This document shows positions 1-8,304 of a stretch of DNA of 64,000 bases, in pieces. Source of the DNA: Pseudohoeflea suaedae. GTDB lineage: Bacteria > Pseudomonadota > Alphaproteobacteria > Rhizobiales > Rhizobiaceae. The DNA is taken from contig NZ_SMSI01000002.1 in the NCBI RefSeq assembly GCF_004354915.1, positions 682,001 through 746,000 of the forward strand, given 5' to 3'. The translations under genes were made by a program, and so were the position numbers. Below the pieces are notes generated by a model. The model was given only the letters and a program-made list of their open reading frames with translations. It was not told where the DNA came from and did not search any database. The stretch's first letter is position 1. Each line of letters begins with the position of its first letter.

Positions 1-221
1 TCGTTCGCGGCTTCTACATGGGCAAGAACGTCTCCGACGCCGCCTATGAAGAGTGGGTGAAGGCGTTCAACGCTGCCTATGCGACCGATGAATGGGCGGC
101 TCTCGTCAAGGACAAGGGCCTGCTTCCGCTCGATCTGTCGGGCCAGGAAATGGACGCCGACATGAAGAGCCGCGTCGAGCGCATGACCGGTATTGCCAAG
201 GAAGCCGGTCTTATCGAATAG
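1..221 (+). CDS. tctC: Tripartite tricarboxylate transporter substrate-binding protein, C-terminal end (TctC family), partial
   Basis: Only the last 72 codons are in the window; the reading frame enters at base 3. The residues read like the end of a periplasmic TctC/Bug-type binding protein: a 'RGFYMGKNVSD' stretch, then 'YEEWVKAF', then a helical tail ending in 'AKEAGLIE'. The protein would capture an organic acid in the periplasm and hand it to the TctAB membrane complex. This identification depends strongly on the two genes that follow, which are clear TctB and TctA. The substrate cannot be read from this fragment; the enolase-family gene downstream hints at a sugar acid or hydroxy acid. 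The true start lies outside the window. Confidence 0.85.
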   Translation, partial: VRGFYMGKNVSDAAYEEWVKAFNAAYATDEWAALVKDKGLLPLDLSGQEMDADMKSRVERMTGIAKEAGLIE

Positions 222-358
222 TCCTCCCAAGGGCACAGGCCGGGGCCGTCCCGTCTCTTTTTCAAGGAGCGGGGCGGCCCGTGCCGCATTTCTCAAGTTT
301 TCCACGCGAGAAGGGCGTTGCTTGTCGCCATTCTTGCGCCGTCGTCATGGAGGTTCCT

Positions 359-799
359 ATGGCCGACCGCATATTTGCAGGCATTCTGTTTCTGGTGGCG
401 ATCGGATACACCATTGTCGCCTTCACGGTGATCAAGGCGCCGTTCCAGTACGACCCGTTGGGTCCGGAGAGCTGGCCTCGCATCCTGGGGATCGTCGCGC
501 TGCCGTGCATCCTCTTCATCTTCGCCCGGCCGGACGTATCGCGTCTGGGTGTCCCGGTCAGGACATGGGGCCGCCTGGCTGCCCTGGTCGTGATGCTCTG
601 GGCCTATGCTTTCCTCTTCCAGCCGCTCGGTTTCATCCTGGCCACGTTCGCCTTCTGCATGGCGCTTTCGCTCATGCTCGGAGCGCGGCTGGTCTCGGCT
701 CTCGTATTCAGCGGCGCGGTCGGCGTGCTCGGGTATTTCGTTTGCACCAAGTTGCTCGAAATCAACCTGCCTGCCGGCGTTCTGACAATCTTTAGGTGA
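359..799 (+). CDS. tctB: Tripartite tricarboxylate transporter small membrane subunit (TctB family)
   Basis: A 146-residue hydrophobic protein with about four membrane helices, the size and layout of the small TctB subunit. It begins 'MADRIFAGILFLVAIGY', has a 'DPLGPESWPRILG' loop after the first helix (typical of the family, where the loop precedes helix 2), and ends in hydrophobic segments. TctB is the accessory integral membrane subunit next to TctA in secondary transporters that use a periplasmic binding protein. The frame is open well upstream, but ATG 359 is chosen because it follows a GGAGG at 349-353 with suitable spacing. It sits 137 bases after tctC and 7 bases before tctA, so one operon is likely. 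Confidence 0.9.
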   Translation: MADRIFAGILFLVAIGYTIVAFTVIKAPFQYDPLGPESWPRILGIVALPCILFIFARPDVSRLGVPVRTWGRLAALVVMLWAYAFLFQPLGFILATFAFCMALSLMLGARLVSALVFSGAVGVLGYFVCTKLLEINLPAGVLTIFR

Positions 800-806
800 G
801 TTTATC

Positions 807-2330
807 ATGGACGCTGTATTCTCTGGGCTGGCTTCCGGCTTCCAAGTCGCGCTCGACCCCTTCAACCTCTTTCTCGTGCTCGGCGGATGTTTCGCCGGTA
901 CCCTGATCGGCGCCCTTCCGGGTATCGGGCCGATCAATGGCGTGGCGATCCTGCTGCCGATCGCCTATGGCCTGGGGTTCCCGCCGGAATCGGCGATCAT
1001 TCTCCTGGCCGGGATCTATTACGGCGCCGAATATGGCGGCCGTATCTCGTCCATCCTGCTCAACGTTCCGGGTGATGCCGGTGCGGTGATGACCACGCTC
1101 GACGGCAATCCGATGGCCCGCAACGGCGAGGCCGGCAAGGCGCTGTCGCTGTCGGCGGTCGCCTCCTTCGTCGGCGGCACGTTTGCCGTCGTGCTGATGA
1201 GCTTCTTCGGTCCTGCGCTTGCGTCCTATGCGATCCATTTCTCGCCGTCCGACTATGTGGCGCTGATGGTCTTCGCTTTCGCGTCGCTCGCATCGCTCGT
1301 CGGCTCCAACCCGGTCAAGACACTGCTTGCCGCTCTGATGGGCCTGATGCTGGCCTCCATCGGCATCGACGCGAACACCGGCGTGGCCCGCTATACGTTC
1401 GGCATTCCCGATCTTCTCGCCGGCATCGACTTTCTGGTCGTCGTCATCGGTCTCTTCGGCATGGCGGAACTGATCACGCTCGTCGAGAAACAGGCGACCG
1501 GCACGCTGAAGACGCTCAAGATCGACAAGAGCTTTGTCACGCTCAAGGACATTGCCTTCGTCAAGTGGACGATCCTGCGCGGTTCGGTGATCGGCTTCTT
1601 CATCGGCATCCTGCCGGGCACCGGTGCCTCGGTCGCATCTGCCGTTGCCTATGGCGCGGAAAAGCGTTCGGCCAGCGACAGCTCGAAATTCGGGGAAGGC
1701 GACATGCGCGGGCTTGCCGCGCCTGAAGCCGCCAACAACGCTGCCGCCGGCGGCGCCATGGTGCCGATGCTCACGCTCGGCATTCCCGGCTCGGGCACGA
1801 CGGCGATCCTGCTCGGCGCGCTCATGCTGTTCAACGTCACCCCCGGTCCGCTGATGTTCGAGCAGCGTCCGGAGATTGCCTGGGGCCTGATCGCCTCGAT
1901 GTATATCGGCAATATCGCGCTTCTGATCATCAACCTGCCGCTGGTCGGTCTGTTTGCGCGGATGCTGACGATCCCGCAGCAGTTCCTGACGCCGCTCATC
2001 GCGGTGCTGGCATTCATCGGCGTCTATTCGGTCGTCTCCAACCCGCACGATCTCTACATGATCACGCTTCTGGGTGTGTTCGGCTGGTTCCTGCGCAAGC
2101 TTCAGTTCTCGCTCGCGCCGGTCATCCTCGGTTTCGTCCTGGGTGGCCTGTTCGAGGACAATCTGCGCCGGGCGCTGTCGATTTCCAACGGCGACTACAC
2201 GATCCTCGTGGAATCGATGAACAGCGTCGTCCTCTATGCCCTGGCTGTCCTCGTCGTGGTTGCGCCGCTCGTCATCGCGCGTCGCCGGAAGAAGATGAGG
2301 GACGAGGCCGATCACGGCGAGACCGCATGA
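807..2330 (+). CDS. tctA: Tripartite tricarboxylate transporter large permease (TctA family)
   Basis: A 507-residue, roughly 11-12 helix permease of normal TctA length. Family signatures are visible: 'GTLIGALPGIGPINGVAILLP' near residues 30-50, 'GIYYGAEYGGRISSILLNVPGD' near 70-90, and 'GFFIGILPGTGASVASAVAYG' in the second half, an internal duplication typical of TctA. It is the ion-coupled permease that receives substrate from TctC. The next gene overlaps its stop by four bases (ATGA), indicating translational coupling. A long opposite-strand reading frame over the same stretch is a high-GC shadow. Confidence 0.95.
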   Translation: MDAVFSGLASGFQVALDPFNLFLVLGGCFAGTLIGALPGIGPINGVAILLPIAYGLGFPPESAIILLAGIYYGAEYGGRISSILLNVPGDAGAVMTTLDGNPMARNGEAGKALSLSAVASFVGGTFAVVLMSFFGPALASYAIHFSPSDYVALMVFAFASLASLVGSNPVKTLLAALMGLMLASIGIDANTGVARYTFGIPDLLAGIDFLVVVIGLFGMAELITLVEKQATGTLKTLKIDKSFVTLKDIAFVKWTILRGSVIGFFIGILPGTGASVASAVAYGAEKRSASDSSKFGEGDMRGLAAPEAANNAAAGGAMVPMLTLGIPGSGTTAILLGALMLFNVTPGPLMFEQRPEIAWGLIASMYIGNIALLIINLPLVGLFARMLTIPQQFLTPLIAVLAFIGVYSVVSNPHDLYMITLLGVFGWFLRKLQFSLAPVILGFVLGGLFEDNLRRALSISNGDYTILVESMNSVVLYALAVLVVVAPLVIARRRKKMRDEADHGETA

Positions 2331-3373
2331 TTGCATCCTACAGACCCGTCCTGCTTGCTATCGGCGCCGCACTTTGCGGCGCCGCCCTTTTTCAGGCGCT
2401 GGGCGTTCCGGCCGGCGCGCTTGTCGGCTCGACCGTAACCGTCACCGCGCTGTCCGCCGCGGGTTTCAGGCTGGCGGTTCCGGCGAGGCTGAGGAACCTC
2501 GGCTTCACGGCGATCGGGGTGACCCTCGGCGCCGGCGTGACGACGCATTTCTTCTCCGACCTGATGCGGTTCCCGGTTAGCCTGGCGGCCCTGACCGTGA
2601 CGATGATCGCCGTTCTGGTGATCTCCTCAAATGTCCTGAAGCGCTTCTTCGGTGTGCCTGCCGCCACCGCCGTACTGGCGACGTCCCCCGGTGCGCTGTC
2701 CTATTCGCTGTCGCTGGCGGCCGAGCGCCCCTGGGCGAAGATCGACGTTTCCTTCGTCATGGTCCTGCAAAGCCTGCGCCTTCTGATCATCACGGTTGCG
2801 CTGCCGCCGCTCGTCGCGCTCATTGACATGGGGCTGGGGGGCGAAGGCGTCGCCCTGACAGCCGCCGAAACGCTCGATTTCCCCACCAGCATCCTGTTGA
2901 TCGCAATTGCGACCGTCGGCGGCTATCTGTTCGAACGGCTTAGGATGCCGGCCGCATTCCTGCTGGCCGGCGTCTTCGTCAGCGGTCTGGGGCACGGTGT
3001 CGGCTGGCTGGAAGGGCGGCCGTCGCAGATCCTGACATTCATCGGATTTTCGCTGGCCGGCGCCGTCATCGGCGCGCGGTTCTCGTCGATTTCCCGCTCG
3101 GAACTCAGGCGCATGTTCGTCGCCGGCCTGGTCGTCACCACGCTTGCAATGATCATATCCGGCATCATCAGCGCTGGTGTGGCGCAACTGCTCGATCTGC
3201 CGTTCGGACAGGTCTGGGTGTCCTTCGCGCCCGGCGGCGTCGAAGGCATGAGCGCCATGGCGCTGTCGCTCGGATATGATCCGACCTATGTGGCGACCCA
3301 CCATATCTTCCGGCTGCTGCTCCTCATCCTGATCCTGCCGGTCTTCGCCCGGACCAAGAAGCCGAGCGACTAG
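2327..3373 (+). CDS. AbrB family membrane protein (AbrB duplication family transporter)
   Basis: A 348-residue integral membrane protein with about ten helices and two homologous halves: 'GVPAGALVGSTVTVTALSAAGF' near residue 25 is echoed by 'RMPAAFLLAGVFVSGLGHGVGW' near residue 207, and each is followed by a second glycine-rich segment. This is the pattern of the Gram-negative AbrB-duplication family, sometimes annotated as an ammonia-monooxygenase-like membrane protein; it is unrelated to the AbrB DNA-binding domain. Function in the family is poorly defined. The ATGA overlap with tctA and the same-strand enolase gene downstream suggest it works with the uptake system, perhaps as a second route for the same substrate or product; that is inference. 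Confidence 0.85.
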   Translation: MIASYRPVLLAIGAALCGAALFQALGVPAGALVGSTVTVTALSAAGFRLAVPARLRNLGFTAIGVTLGAGVTTHFFSDLMRFPVSLAALTVTMIAVLVISSNVLKRFFGVPAATAVLATSPGALSYSLSLAAERPWAKIDVSFVMVLQSLRLLIITVALPPLVALIDMGLGGEGVALTAAETLDFPTSILLIAIATVGGYLFERLRMPAAFLLAGVFVSGLGHGVGWLEGRPSQILTFIGFSLAGAVIGARFSSISRSELRRMFVAGLVVTTLAMIISGIISAGVAQLLDLPFGQVWVSFAPGGVEGMSAMALSLGYDPTYVATHHIFRLLLLILILPVFARTKKPSD

Positions 3374-3402
3374 CATCGGGCGAACCACCACCCGCATCGG
3401 GA

Positions 3403-3425
3403 ACGGGCGCCACCGGCGCGCCCGT
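3403..3425 (+). terminator. Possible stem-loop after the tct operon
   Basis: ACGGGCGC (3403-3410) can pair with GCGCCCGT (3418-3425) around a 7-base loop, 30 bases after the AbrB-family stop. No T-run follows, so it is only a weak intrinsic terminator candidate. The rest of 3374-3625 shows no gene. Confidence 0.35.
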
Positions 3426-3625
3426 CATCTCCGGCATGCCGACTGCCGCGCTGAGGGGATCGGCGTCGTCCGCGAACCGGCACCGTTCGGCGCCTGTCTG
3501 CCGGTCGTTTCAAACTGGCCTTCTCGAAACGCCAAAATGGACATGGCCGGGCATCCATTTTCTTCCTAGCGTCCGCTCATGAAGCGTGATGCCCGGTGGT
3601 CTCGCGCACCGAAAAGGGGACTAGA

Positions 3626-4825
3626 ATGCAGGTACTCGATCGCCTCGAACTCTATGTGGTCAACGCTCCGCTCCCGGCACCTTTCGCGCCATCCTGGATT
3701 CCGGGCACGATCCGCAATACGGCCTCATTCACGCTCGCCCGTTTCATCACCGATGACGGTATCGAGGGATGGAGCGCGTTTCCCGGCGGCGCCCGCGACC
3801 GCGCCGGCATCGGCGACACGATGGCCAACCTCTTCCTGGGCCAGGACCCCGAAGATATCGACCTGATGGCCGAGCGCATCCGGATCATGGCGGTTGGCGG
3901 GAACTTCAACTGGTGGCTCGAGCCCGCTTTCTGGGACATCAAGGCCAAGCGCGCCGGGCTGCCGCTCTACAAGTACCTCGGCGGCACCCACGACCGCATC
4001 AAGCTCTATTCCTCCGCCGGCGAAATCAAGGATACCGGCGCGCGGCGCGAGGAGGCGGAGGCGCGCTATTCCGAAGGCTTCGAGACGATGAAGGTGCGCG
4101 TGCACGATTTCGACGAGGCCGTCGACATCGCGCATATCCAGGACGTCGCGCGCTACATGGAAGGCCGGATGAAGATTTCGGTCGACTGCAACCAGGCCTT
4201 CCGTCTCACCCAGAACGGCGATGCGCCGCTGTGGTCGCTCGACCGGGCCAAGCGCTTCGTGGACGCCGCCGCCGATGTGGGGCTCGCCTGGGTGGAAGAG
4301 CCGCTCTTCGGCGAATGGCACGAGGAGATCGCCAAGCTCACATCCTACTCGCGCGTGCCGATCGCCGGCGGCGAGCTTCACTCGATGGGTGCGAGCGAAT
4401 TGATCCGCATGGGCAAGATGGGCTGCTACAACATCCTCCAGCCCGATGCGATGTGGGCGGGCGGCGTTCAGCAGGGCATGGAAGTGGCGAAATTCTGCCG
4501 CGAGGCGGGGCTGAAATTCACCCCGCATTGCTGGACCAACGGGTTCGGCTTCATCATCAACGCCCAGATCTTCGCGGCCAGCGGCTTTGCCGGCGAGATG
4601 CTGTTCGAATATCCCTATGCCCCGCCGGGCTGGGTGCCGGAAGGCCGCGACGCGGTGATGAGCGCGCCGTTCCTGCACAATCGCGGCTGGTTCGAGATGC
4701 CCCAGACCCCGGGCCTCGGTTTCGAGATCGACCACAAGGCGCTGGAAAAATGCGGCCGCCGCTTCTTCGCCGCCAGCCGGAAAGAGCGCCACTGGATGCC
4801 GGAAGCGCTGGCCGATCTCGGGTGA
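3626..4825 (+). CDS. Enolase superfamily (mandelate racemase/muconate lactonizing) enzyme, probable sugar-acid dehydratase
   Basis: A 399-residue enzyme with the N-terminal capping domain (about 1-120) and a TIM-barrel of the enolase superfamily. Catalytic and metal-binding positions can be placed: K156-x-R158 on the second strand (MKVRV), metal ligands D187 and N189 in 'VDCNQ', E224/E225 in 'WVEEP', E250 in 'AGGEL', and H301 in 'TPHCW'. Such enzymes take the alpha-proton of a carboxylate and typically dehydrate or racemise aldonic/aldaric or hydroxy acids. The exact substrate cannot be told. The start is ATG 3626, preceded by AAAAGGGGA; an in-frame upstream start at 3596 adds ten residues with no family match. 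Its place after a TctABC transporter suggests catabolism of the imported acid. Confidence 0.85.
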   Translation: MQVLDRLELYVVNAPLPAPFAPSWIPGTIRNTASFTLARFITDDGIEGWSAFPGGARDRAGIGDTMANLFLGQDPEDIDLMAERIRIMAVGGNFNWWLEPAFWDIKAKRAGLPLYKYLGGTHDRIKLYSSAGEIKDTGARREEAEARYSEGFETMKVRVHDFDEAVDIAHIQDVARYMEGRMKISVDCNQAFRLTQNGDAPLWSLDRAKRFVDAAADVGLAWVEEPLFGEWHEEIAKLTSYSRVPIAGGELHSMGASELIRMGKMGCYNILQPDAMWAGGVQQGMEVAKFCREAGLKFTPHCWTNGFGFIINAQIFAASGFAGEMLFEYPYAPPGWVPEGRDAVMSAPFLHNRGWFEMPQTPGLGFEIDHKALEKCGRRFFAASRKERHWMPEALADLG

Positions 4826-4946
4826 GGGGGGCCTGTCGCGGTCGATTTGAGGTGATGAGCCCATTTCGGCCGCAGTGGCAGGTTCCGCGGAGCGGCAGCA
4901 TGGGGGCCGGAAGTGGTCCGACATCTTTCGGGGTGAAGTCATCAGT

Positions 4947-4957
4947 AAGCGGACATT
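4947..4957 (+). repeat. Degenerate intergenic repeat remnant (GCGGACAT-type), left edge of accessory patch
   Basis: AAGCGGACATT occurs here in the gap 4826-5020, which has no gene. From memory, elements with complementary GTCCGC and GCGGAC cores are scattered between genes in many rhizobia. A related, inverted-orientation core occurs at 8305-8335 on the other side of the accessory patch. Short and degenerate, so weakly supported. Confidence 0.3.
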
Positions 4958-5020
4958 CTATCGCCAACTTCATAGTAGCCGTTCCGCTACCTCCCAGCTG
5001 CCCAATCTCTCTAGCGAGGG

Positions 5021-5572
5021 CTAACCTGCGGCTGAGTGCATGAGGTGGCGCCGGATTTGCTCGGCCTCGCTGTCAGTACAAAGCCGGCGATCGAAAGCCT
5101 CCTCGTCTTCATGCCCATAGGAGAAAATGGGAACGCGCCGCTCGAGTGTCCTCACCACGGTGATGCAGGGCCTTGTGATCACAGCCACCCGGTGGATCAC
5201 GCCCGCCTCAAGCCGGTAGGACGCGCCCGAAGCGGACTCGAACGACGCGATCGGGAGGAGCCGTCCCCTTCTTCCTGACGGTATCAGGACGGATTCTTGC
5301 CCATTGTAGGTGACCGCGTATTCCGCCTCGAAACCGTCCGCCGCCTCCTCGAACCGGAACAGTTCGCTGCGCATGCGTCCGGCGACCACCAAGGATTCGA
5401 TGTCGAACGAATGCTGGTGACGGTCGTTCTCCGGCCGGTCCGGGCCGTCGGGAAGCCAGATATGGACGCGGCGCGTCCTCGCCTCCCCTACAGCATCCTT
5501 GAGGTAGAAAAACCCGAGCGGATGCAAGCGGAAATCGCTGGCCCGCTGATGTGCTCCGACCAGTTCCCTCAT
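5021..5572 (-). CDS. Uncharacterised cupin-like protein
   Basis: A 183-residue soluble protein I do not recognise as a named family. It looks like a single-domain cupin: beta-rich sequence with 'RHQHSFDIESLVVAG' near residues 51-65 (an HxH pair followed by an acidic residue) and a second histidine region 'LEAGVIHRVAV' near 122-132, the usual two-motif spacing for a metal-binding cupin. A metal-dependent dioxygenase-like, isomerase-like or sensor role is possible but not shown. Its ATG overlaps the stop of the upstream two-TM membrane protein gene by four bases, so the two are co-translated and probably work together. The local base composition is lower in GC than the flanking operons. Confidence 0.6.
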   Translation of the reverse strand: MRELVGAHQRASDFRLHPLGFFYLKDAVGEARTRRVHIWLPDGPDRPENDRHQHSFDIESLVVAGRMRSELFRFEEAADGFEAEYAVTYNGQESVLIPSGRRGRLLPIASFESASGASYRLEAGVIHRVAVITRPCITVVRTLERRVPIFSYGHEDEEAFDRRLCTDSEAEQIRRHLMHSAAG

Positions 5573-6489
5573 CCGTAGCGGTGGGGCCGGACCGTGATCA
5601 GGCGCGCCACCTCCTGCTGAATCGCGTCCACGTCGCCGACGTTGATACCAAACGCTTTTAGGGTCTTCGCATCGCAGCTTTTCTCTTCCAGCTTCAGGCC
5701 CGCGAACAGCGCCGTGTCCCAGGTCACCTCTCGGGAAACGTCGCGCTCGTTCGTCACCGTGCTACGGAACATGTCGTAGAACTCGGATCCGTAGTCGAAA
5801 AAGAGGGCCGACTTCTTCTTGTCGTCCTGCGTGAGGATCGCGCCTTTGTCAGAAAGGTCGACCCGGAACGCTGGCAGAAAGCGGGACAGATGAACCTTGA
5901 TGTCGAGGTGCTTGTTGTTCGACGACTTGATCGCGCAGGCCATACAGGTCGACAGGACGTTGGGAAGCAGTGGATTGTCCCCCGGCTCTTCCCCGAGCGC
6001 CTTCAGGATTTCCCTGTAGGACCTCACGAGGCGCTCGTCGTCGGGATCGGGCAGGAGGACGTCGACCACGATGTTGCGCTTGTTCTCGCGGGCTTGCCTG
6101 TCTAGCTCGAGCAGCGGATAAGCCCTGAAGAACGACCCCGACCGTCCCCAGAACATGTAATGCCGGACCTCCTTTGGCATCGCAATCATCCGCTCGCTGA
6201 TGTCCTGCGGACGGGTGACGTTTACCTCTCTGAAGGCTGTACTGGCTCCGATGAAGTAGAGATAGAGAGCGTAGAACCCGAGGATGATCACCGACCCGGC
6301 TATGATCTCGATCAGCACGGAAACCATGATCTCGTTGGTGATTGGCCATGTAACGTGTGCTTTAACAACGCCGACGAGTACGAGGCAGAATACTATCAGC
6401 AGGCTGAACCCGCCGAAGAACCTTTTGCGCGCGTAGCTTGAAGTCAGGTCGTCAAAAAAATCGACCGCCGTTATCTTGGACGCTTTCAT
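5569..6489 (-). CDS. Uncharacterised two-TM membrane protein with a cytoplasmic domain
   Basis: A 306-residue protein. A short basic N-terminus (about 1-25) is followed by two membrane helices (about 27-46, starting 'GFSLLIVFCLVLVG', and about 53-82, containing 'IEIIAGSVIILGFYALYL'), then a roughly 220-residue soluble domain. That domain has 'MFWGRSGSFFRAYPLLELDRQA' near 112-133 and a strand-like 'RNIVVDVLLPDPDD' near 138-151, suggesting an alpha/beta fold, with cysteines near 183 and 185. I do not recognise the family. It is followed, with an ATGA overlap, by the cupin-like gene. A membrane-anchored effector or sensor plus a small partner is one architecture this resembles, but nothing here proves a defence or signalling role. 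Confidence 0.6.
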   Translation of the reverse strand: MKASKITAVDFFDDLTSSYARKRFFGGFSLLIVFCLVLVGVVKAHVTWPITNEIMVSVLIEIIAGSVIILGFYALYLYFIGASTAFREVNVTRPQDISERMIAMPKEVRHYMFWGRSGSFFRAYPLLELDRQARENKRNIVVDVLLPDPDDERLVRSYREILKALGEEPGDNPLLPNVLSTCMACAIKSSNNKHLDIKVHLSRFLPAFRVDLSDKGAILTQDDKKKSALFFDYGSEFYDMFRSTVTNERDVSREVTWDTALFAGLKLEEKSCDAKTLKAFGINVGDVDAIQQEVARLITVRPHRYG

Positions 6490-6519
6490 AGCATTGCTTT
6501 CGAGTGGTGACTGTGTTCG

Positions 6520-6969
6520 TTACGGCGATAAGACTGCGTCATGTAGAATAATTTCCGATATTTGCGACGTCATGGCGCTGGCGAACTGCCAAGTTTGAAA
6601 TAGTCCCTCTTGGATAGCTTCCAGATCGGCAATCATCGCCTGCCGCCCCTCGTCGGTCTGAATCTTGAAATTGTGTTTTTCGTAAAATCCATAGTTCAGA
6701 CGATTTCGAGCTCTTTGAGCGAATGAGAACCTATCCGCAAGGTCGTCGTCAATGCGGATCGCACCTTTGAAGCTATTTGCTAGGCGTCTGAGCGTGCTCC
6801 GGTCGATCTCATCCAGAACGGCGCGTGCTTTCTCGCCGTTCGGCAAGAGGTGCCAGCCATACTCGAGTCCTCGCGGGCAGAGCAGCAACGTTCCAAGCTC
6901 TGTTTCGAATAGCTGGCCGGCTTCGGCCGCGATCCCGAACTTCGTGTACAGTTCCTCTCGCGTCGCCAA
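6520..6969 (-). CDS. Small all-helical protein, HEPN-like, unknown function
   Basis: A 149-residue soluble, probably helical protein. The 'ARNRLNYGFYEKHNF' segment near residues 87-101 resembles the R-N-x-L-x-H core of HEPN-type helical bundles, but the position where the RX4H histidine would fall is a tyrosine; the next histidine is six residues further on. If it is a HEPN relative it may be non-catalytic or use the later histidine. It lies 30 bases upstream of the two-TM gene on the same strand, so all three could be one transcript. Local sequence is AT-richer than the window average. Function unknown. Confidence 0.55.
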   Translation of the reverse strand: MATREELYTKFGIAAEAGQLFETELGTLLLCPRGLEYGWHLLPNGEKARAVLDEIDRSTLRRLANSFKGAIRIDDDLADRFSFAQRARNRLNYGFYEKHNFKIQTDEGRQAMIADLEAIQEGLFQTWQFASAMTSQISEIILHDAVLSP

Positions 6970-7406
6970 TTTCGGTCACGCGCCTCCCGCCGTGGCTTTG
7001 GGCGCGACTGGTCCGATTCCCGGCCCAGCGATCAACCGCACCCGAGGTGCAGGTGCTGACATGATCGCGTAGGCAACACTAACTTCATCAAGTACTGTAT
7101 CCGAACCCAATACTCGCCTCCATTTAATTTGATGTTAAATCTACCGGTTCCGGAAACAATTGAAAGTCCCCGTCTACGTTAGCTTGTTGTGAAACTACCG
7201 TTGCCACCTGTGCCATCCGAGGCGCGGCCTTAGCCCCACTTTGCAGGCTGGCAAGTCTAAGTCCGCGGCGGGGAATACGCGGGGCGTCCAGGGCACCCAG
7301 AGCAAGCATCACATTCCAGATCCCGGGCGGCATTGGGTCGGCGTGCAACTTTCGAGGTCGAAGATGTGAGAAGGTGCTATCGAAGCGTGACCGGAAGGGA
7401 GTTGCC
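6970..7406. other. Divergent intergenic region with no recognisable gene
   Basis: 437 bases between the divergent starts at 6969 and 7407. It holds an AT-rich patch around 7075-7145 with a small dyad, ATTTAA (7122-7127) and TTAAAT (7135-7140), which could be a regulator site or promoter for either side. Reading frames here are overlaps of opposite-strand sequence and have no family features. No tRNA or repeat array seen. Confidence 0.4.
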
Positions 7407-8066
7407 ATGATGAAGAAAGCCAGCCATCTCGACAAGTACGCCGCACTTTTCCACGAGAAGATGGGGCAGATCGATCCGCTCCTGCAGGCTGTCTTGACAG
7501 GACACCTGATCATTGAGACCGCGCTCGATAACATCTTGACCATAGTCTTCTTCCACCCAGAGCATGTCTTCAAGGAGGCACGCCTCGGCTTCTCACAGAA
7601 AGTCCAGATCGTACGCGCCTACTGTTTGCGGAAAGACGACAACTCGATCTGGGATCTGATCCTCGCTGTGAACTCAGTGCGCAACGAGATCGCCCACAAT
7701 CTCGCGGGCGAGAAGCGTGACGCACGGCTGCAGCAGCTCCGGTCACTTTTCACGGCCGAAGTCAACGGCGAAATGCCGACCGCGCTTGAGGTGGAGTGGA
7801 AGAGTCTGAAGGACGTGCCCGACCAGGTAATTATGGTCTGGGCATGCTCCCTATGCACGGGCTTCCTCGGAGAGTTTGAGGCAGACATCTCTTCTTTGAG
7901 AAACATGATCGACGCGCTCGATGCGAACATTAATCCAGATTTGGAGCGAGTTGCGAGGAAGACGCCGGAGGAGGCGAAAGCCAGGATGAAGAAGGCGGCA
8001 AAAGGGGGACGCACGATGAGGTTCCGGCAGGAGCCATCTGGAAGCGATGGCGGAAGCACTGGGTGA
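7407..8066 (+). CDS. HEPN-like helical protein, unknown function
   Basis: A 219-residue soluble protein rich in predicted helices. Near residues 90-100 it has 'VNSVRNEIAHNL', which carries the R-x(4)-H signature used by HEPN-domain nucleases (R-N-E-I-A-H). An earlier helix 'GHLIIETALDNIL' fits the first helix of such four-helix bundles. HEPN proteins are often RNases in toxin-antitoxin or defence settings, but many are not. No partner nucleotidyltransferase (MNT) is adjacent. The lysine/arginine-rich C-terminus (about 185-219) looks disordered. ATG 7407 is chosen because of GGAAGGGAG at 7393-7401; a second ATG follows immediately. It is divergent from the 6520-6969 gene. Confidence 0.6.
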   Translation: MMKKASHLDKYAALFHEKMGQIDPLLQAVLTGHLIIETALDNILTIVFFHPEHVFKEARLGFSQKVQIVRAYCLRKDDNSIWDLILAVNSVRNEIAHNLAGEKRDARLQQLRSLFTAEVNGEMPTALEVEWKSLKDVPDQVIMVWACSLCTGFLGEFEADISSLRNMIDALDANINPDLERVARKTPEEAKARMKKAAKGGRTMRFRQEPSGSDGGSTG

Positions 8067-8304
8067 CCCTGACTTCCTGATTGAGAGCGCGAAACTGAAG
8101 AATTCCGGTTCCTGCACGAAGCGCGATGCCCCGAGGGTCTGAACGCCTAGTCCTCTGGTGCGCATAGAACCAACCGTGCCTTCTCCAGATAAGATGTCAA
8201 AGCTGAACCCAGCCCATGACGTGCCATTTCGCGTTTAGGATCGGGCCGGCCACCCTCAGCGTCGCCGGCTACGTCCGCTTTAACGGAGCGTCAAATCTGT
8301 TCTC

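Noticed and set aside
792-2336. A 514-codon frame on the minus strand over tctA
   Set aside because: Very rich in Arg, Asp, His and Gln with no hydrophobic core or motif; it mirrors the tctA gene exactly and is a shadow.
6520-8066. HEPN/MNT toxin-antitoxin module
   Set aside because: No nucleotidyltransferase motif (GSxARG-type) is present in any neighbouring gene, and the two helical proteins are divergent rather than in one operon.
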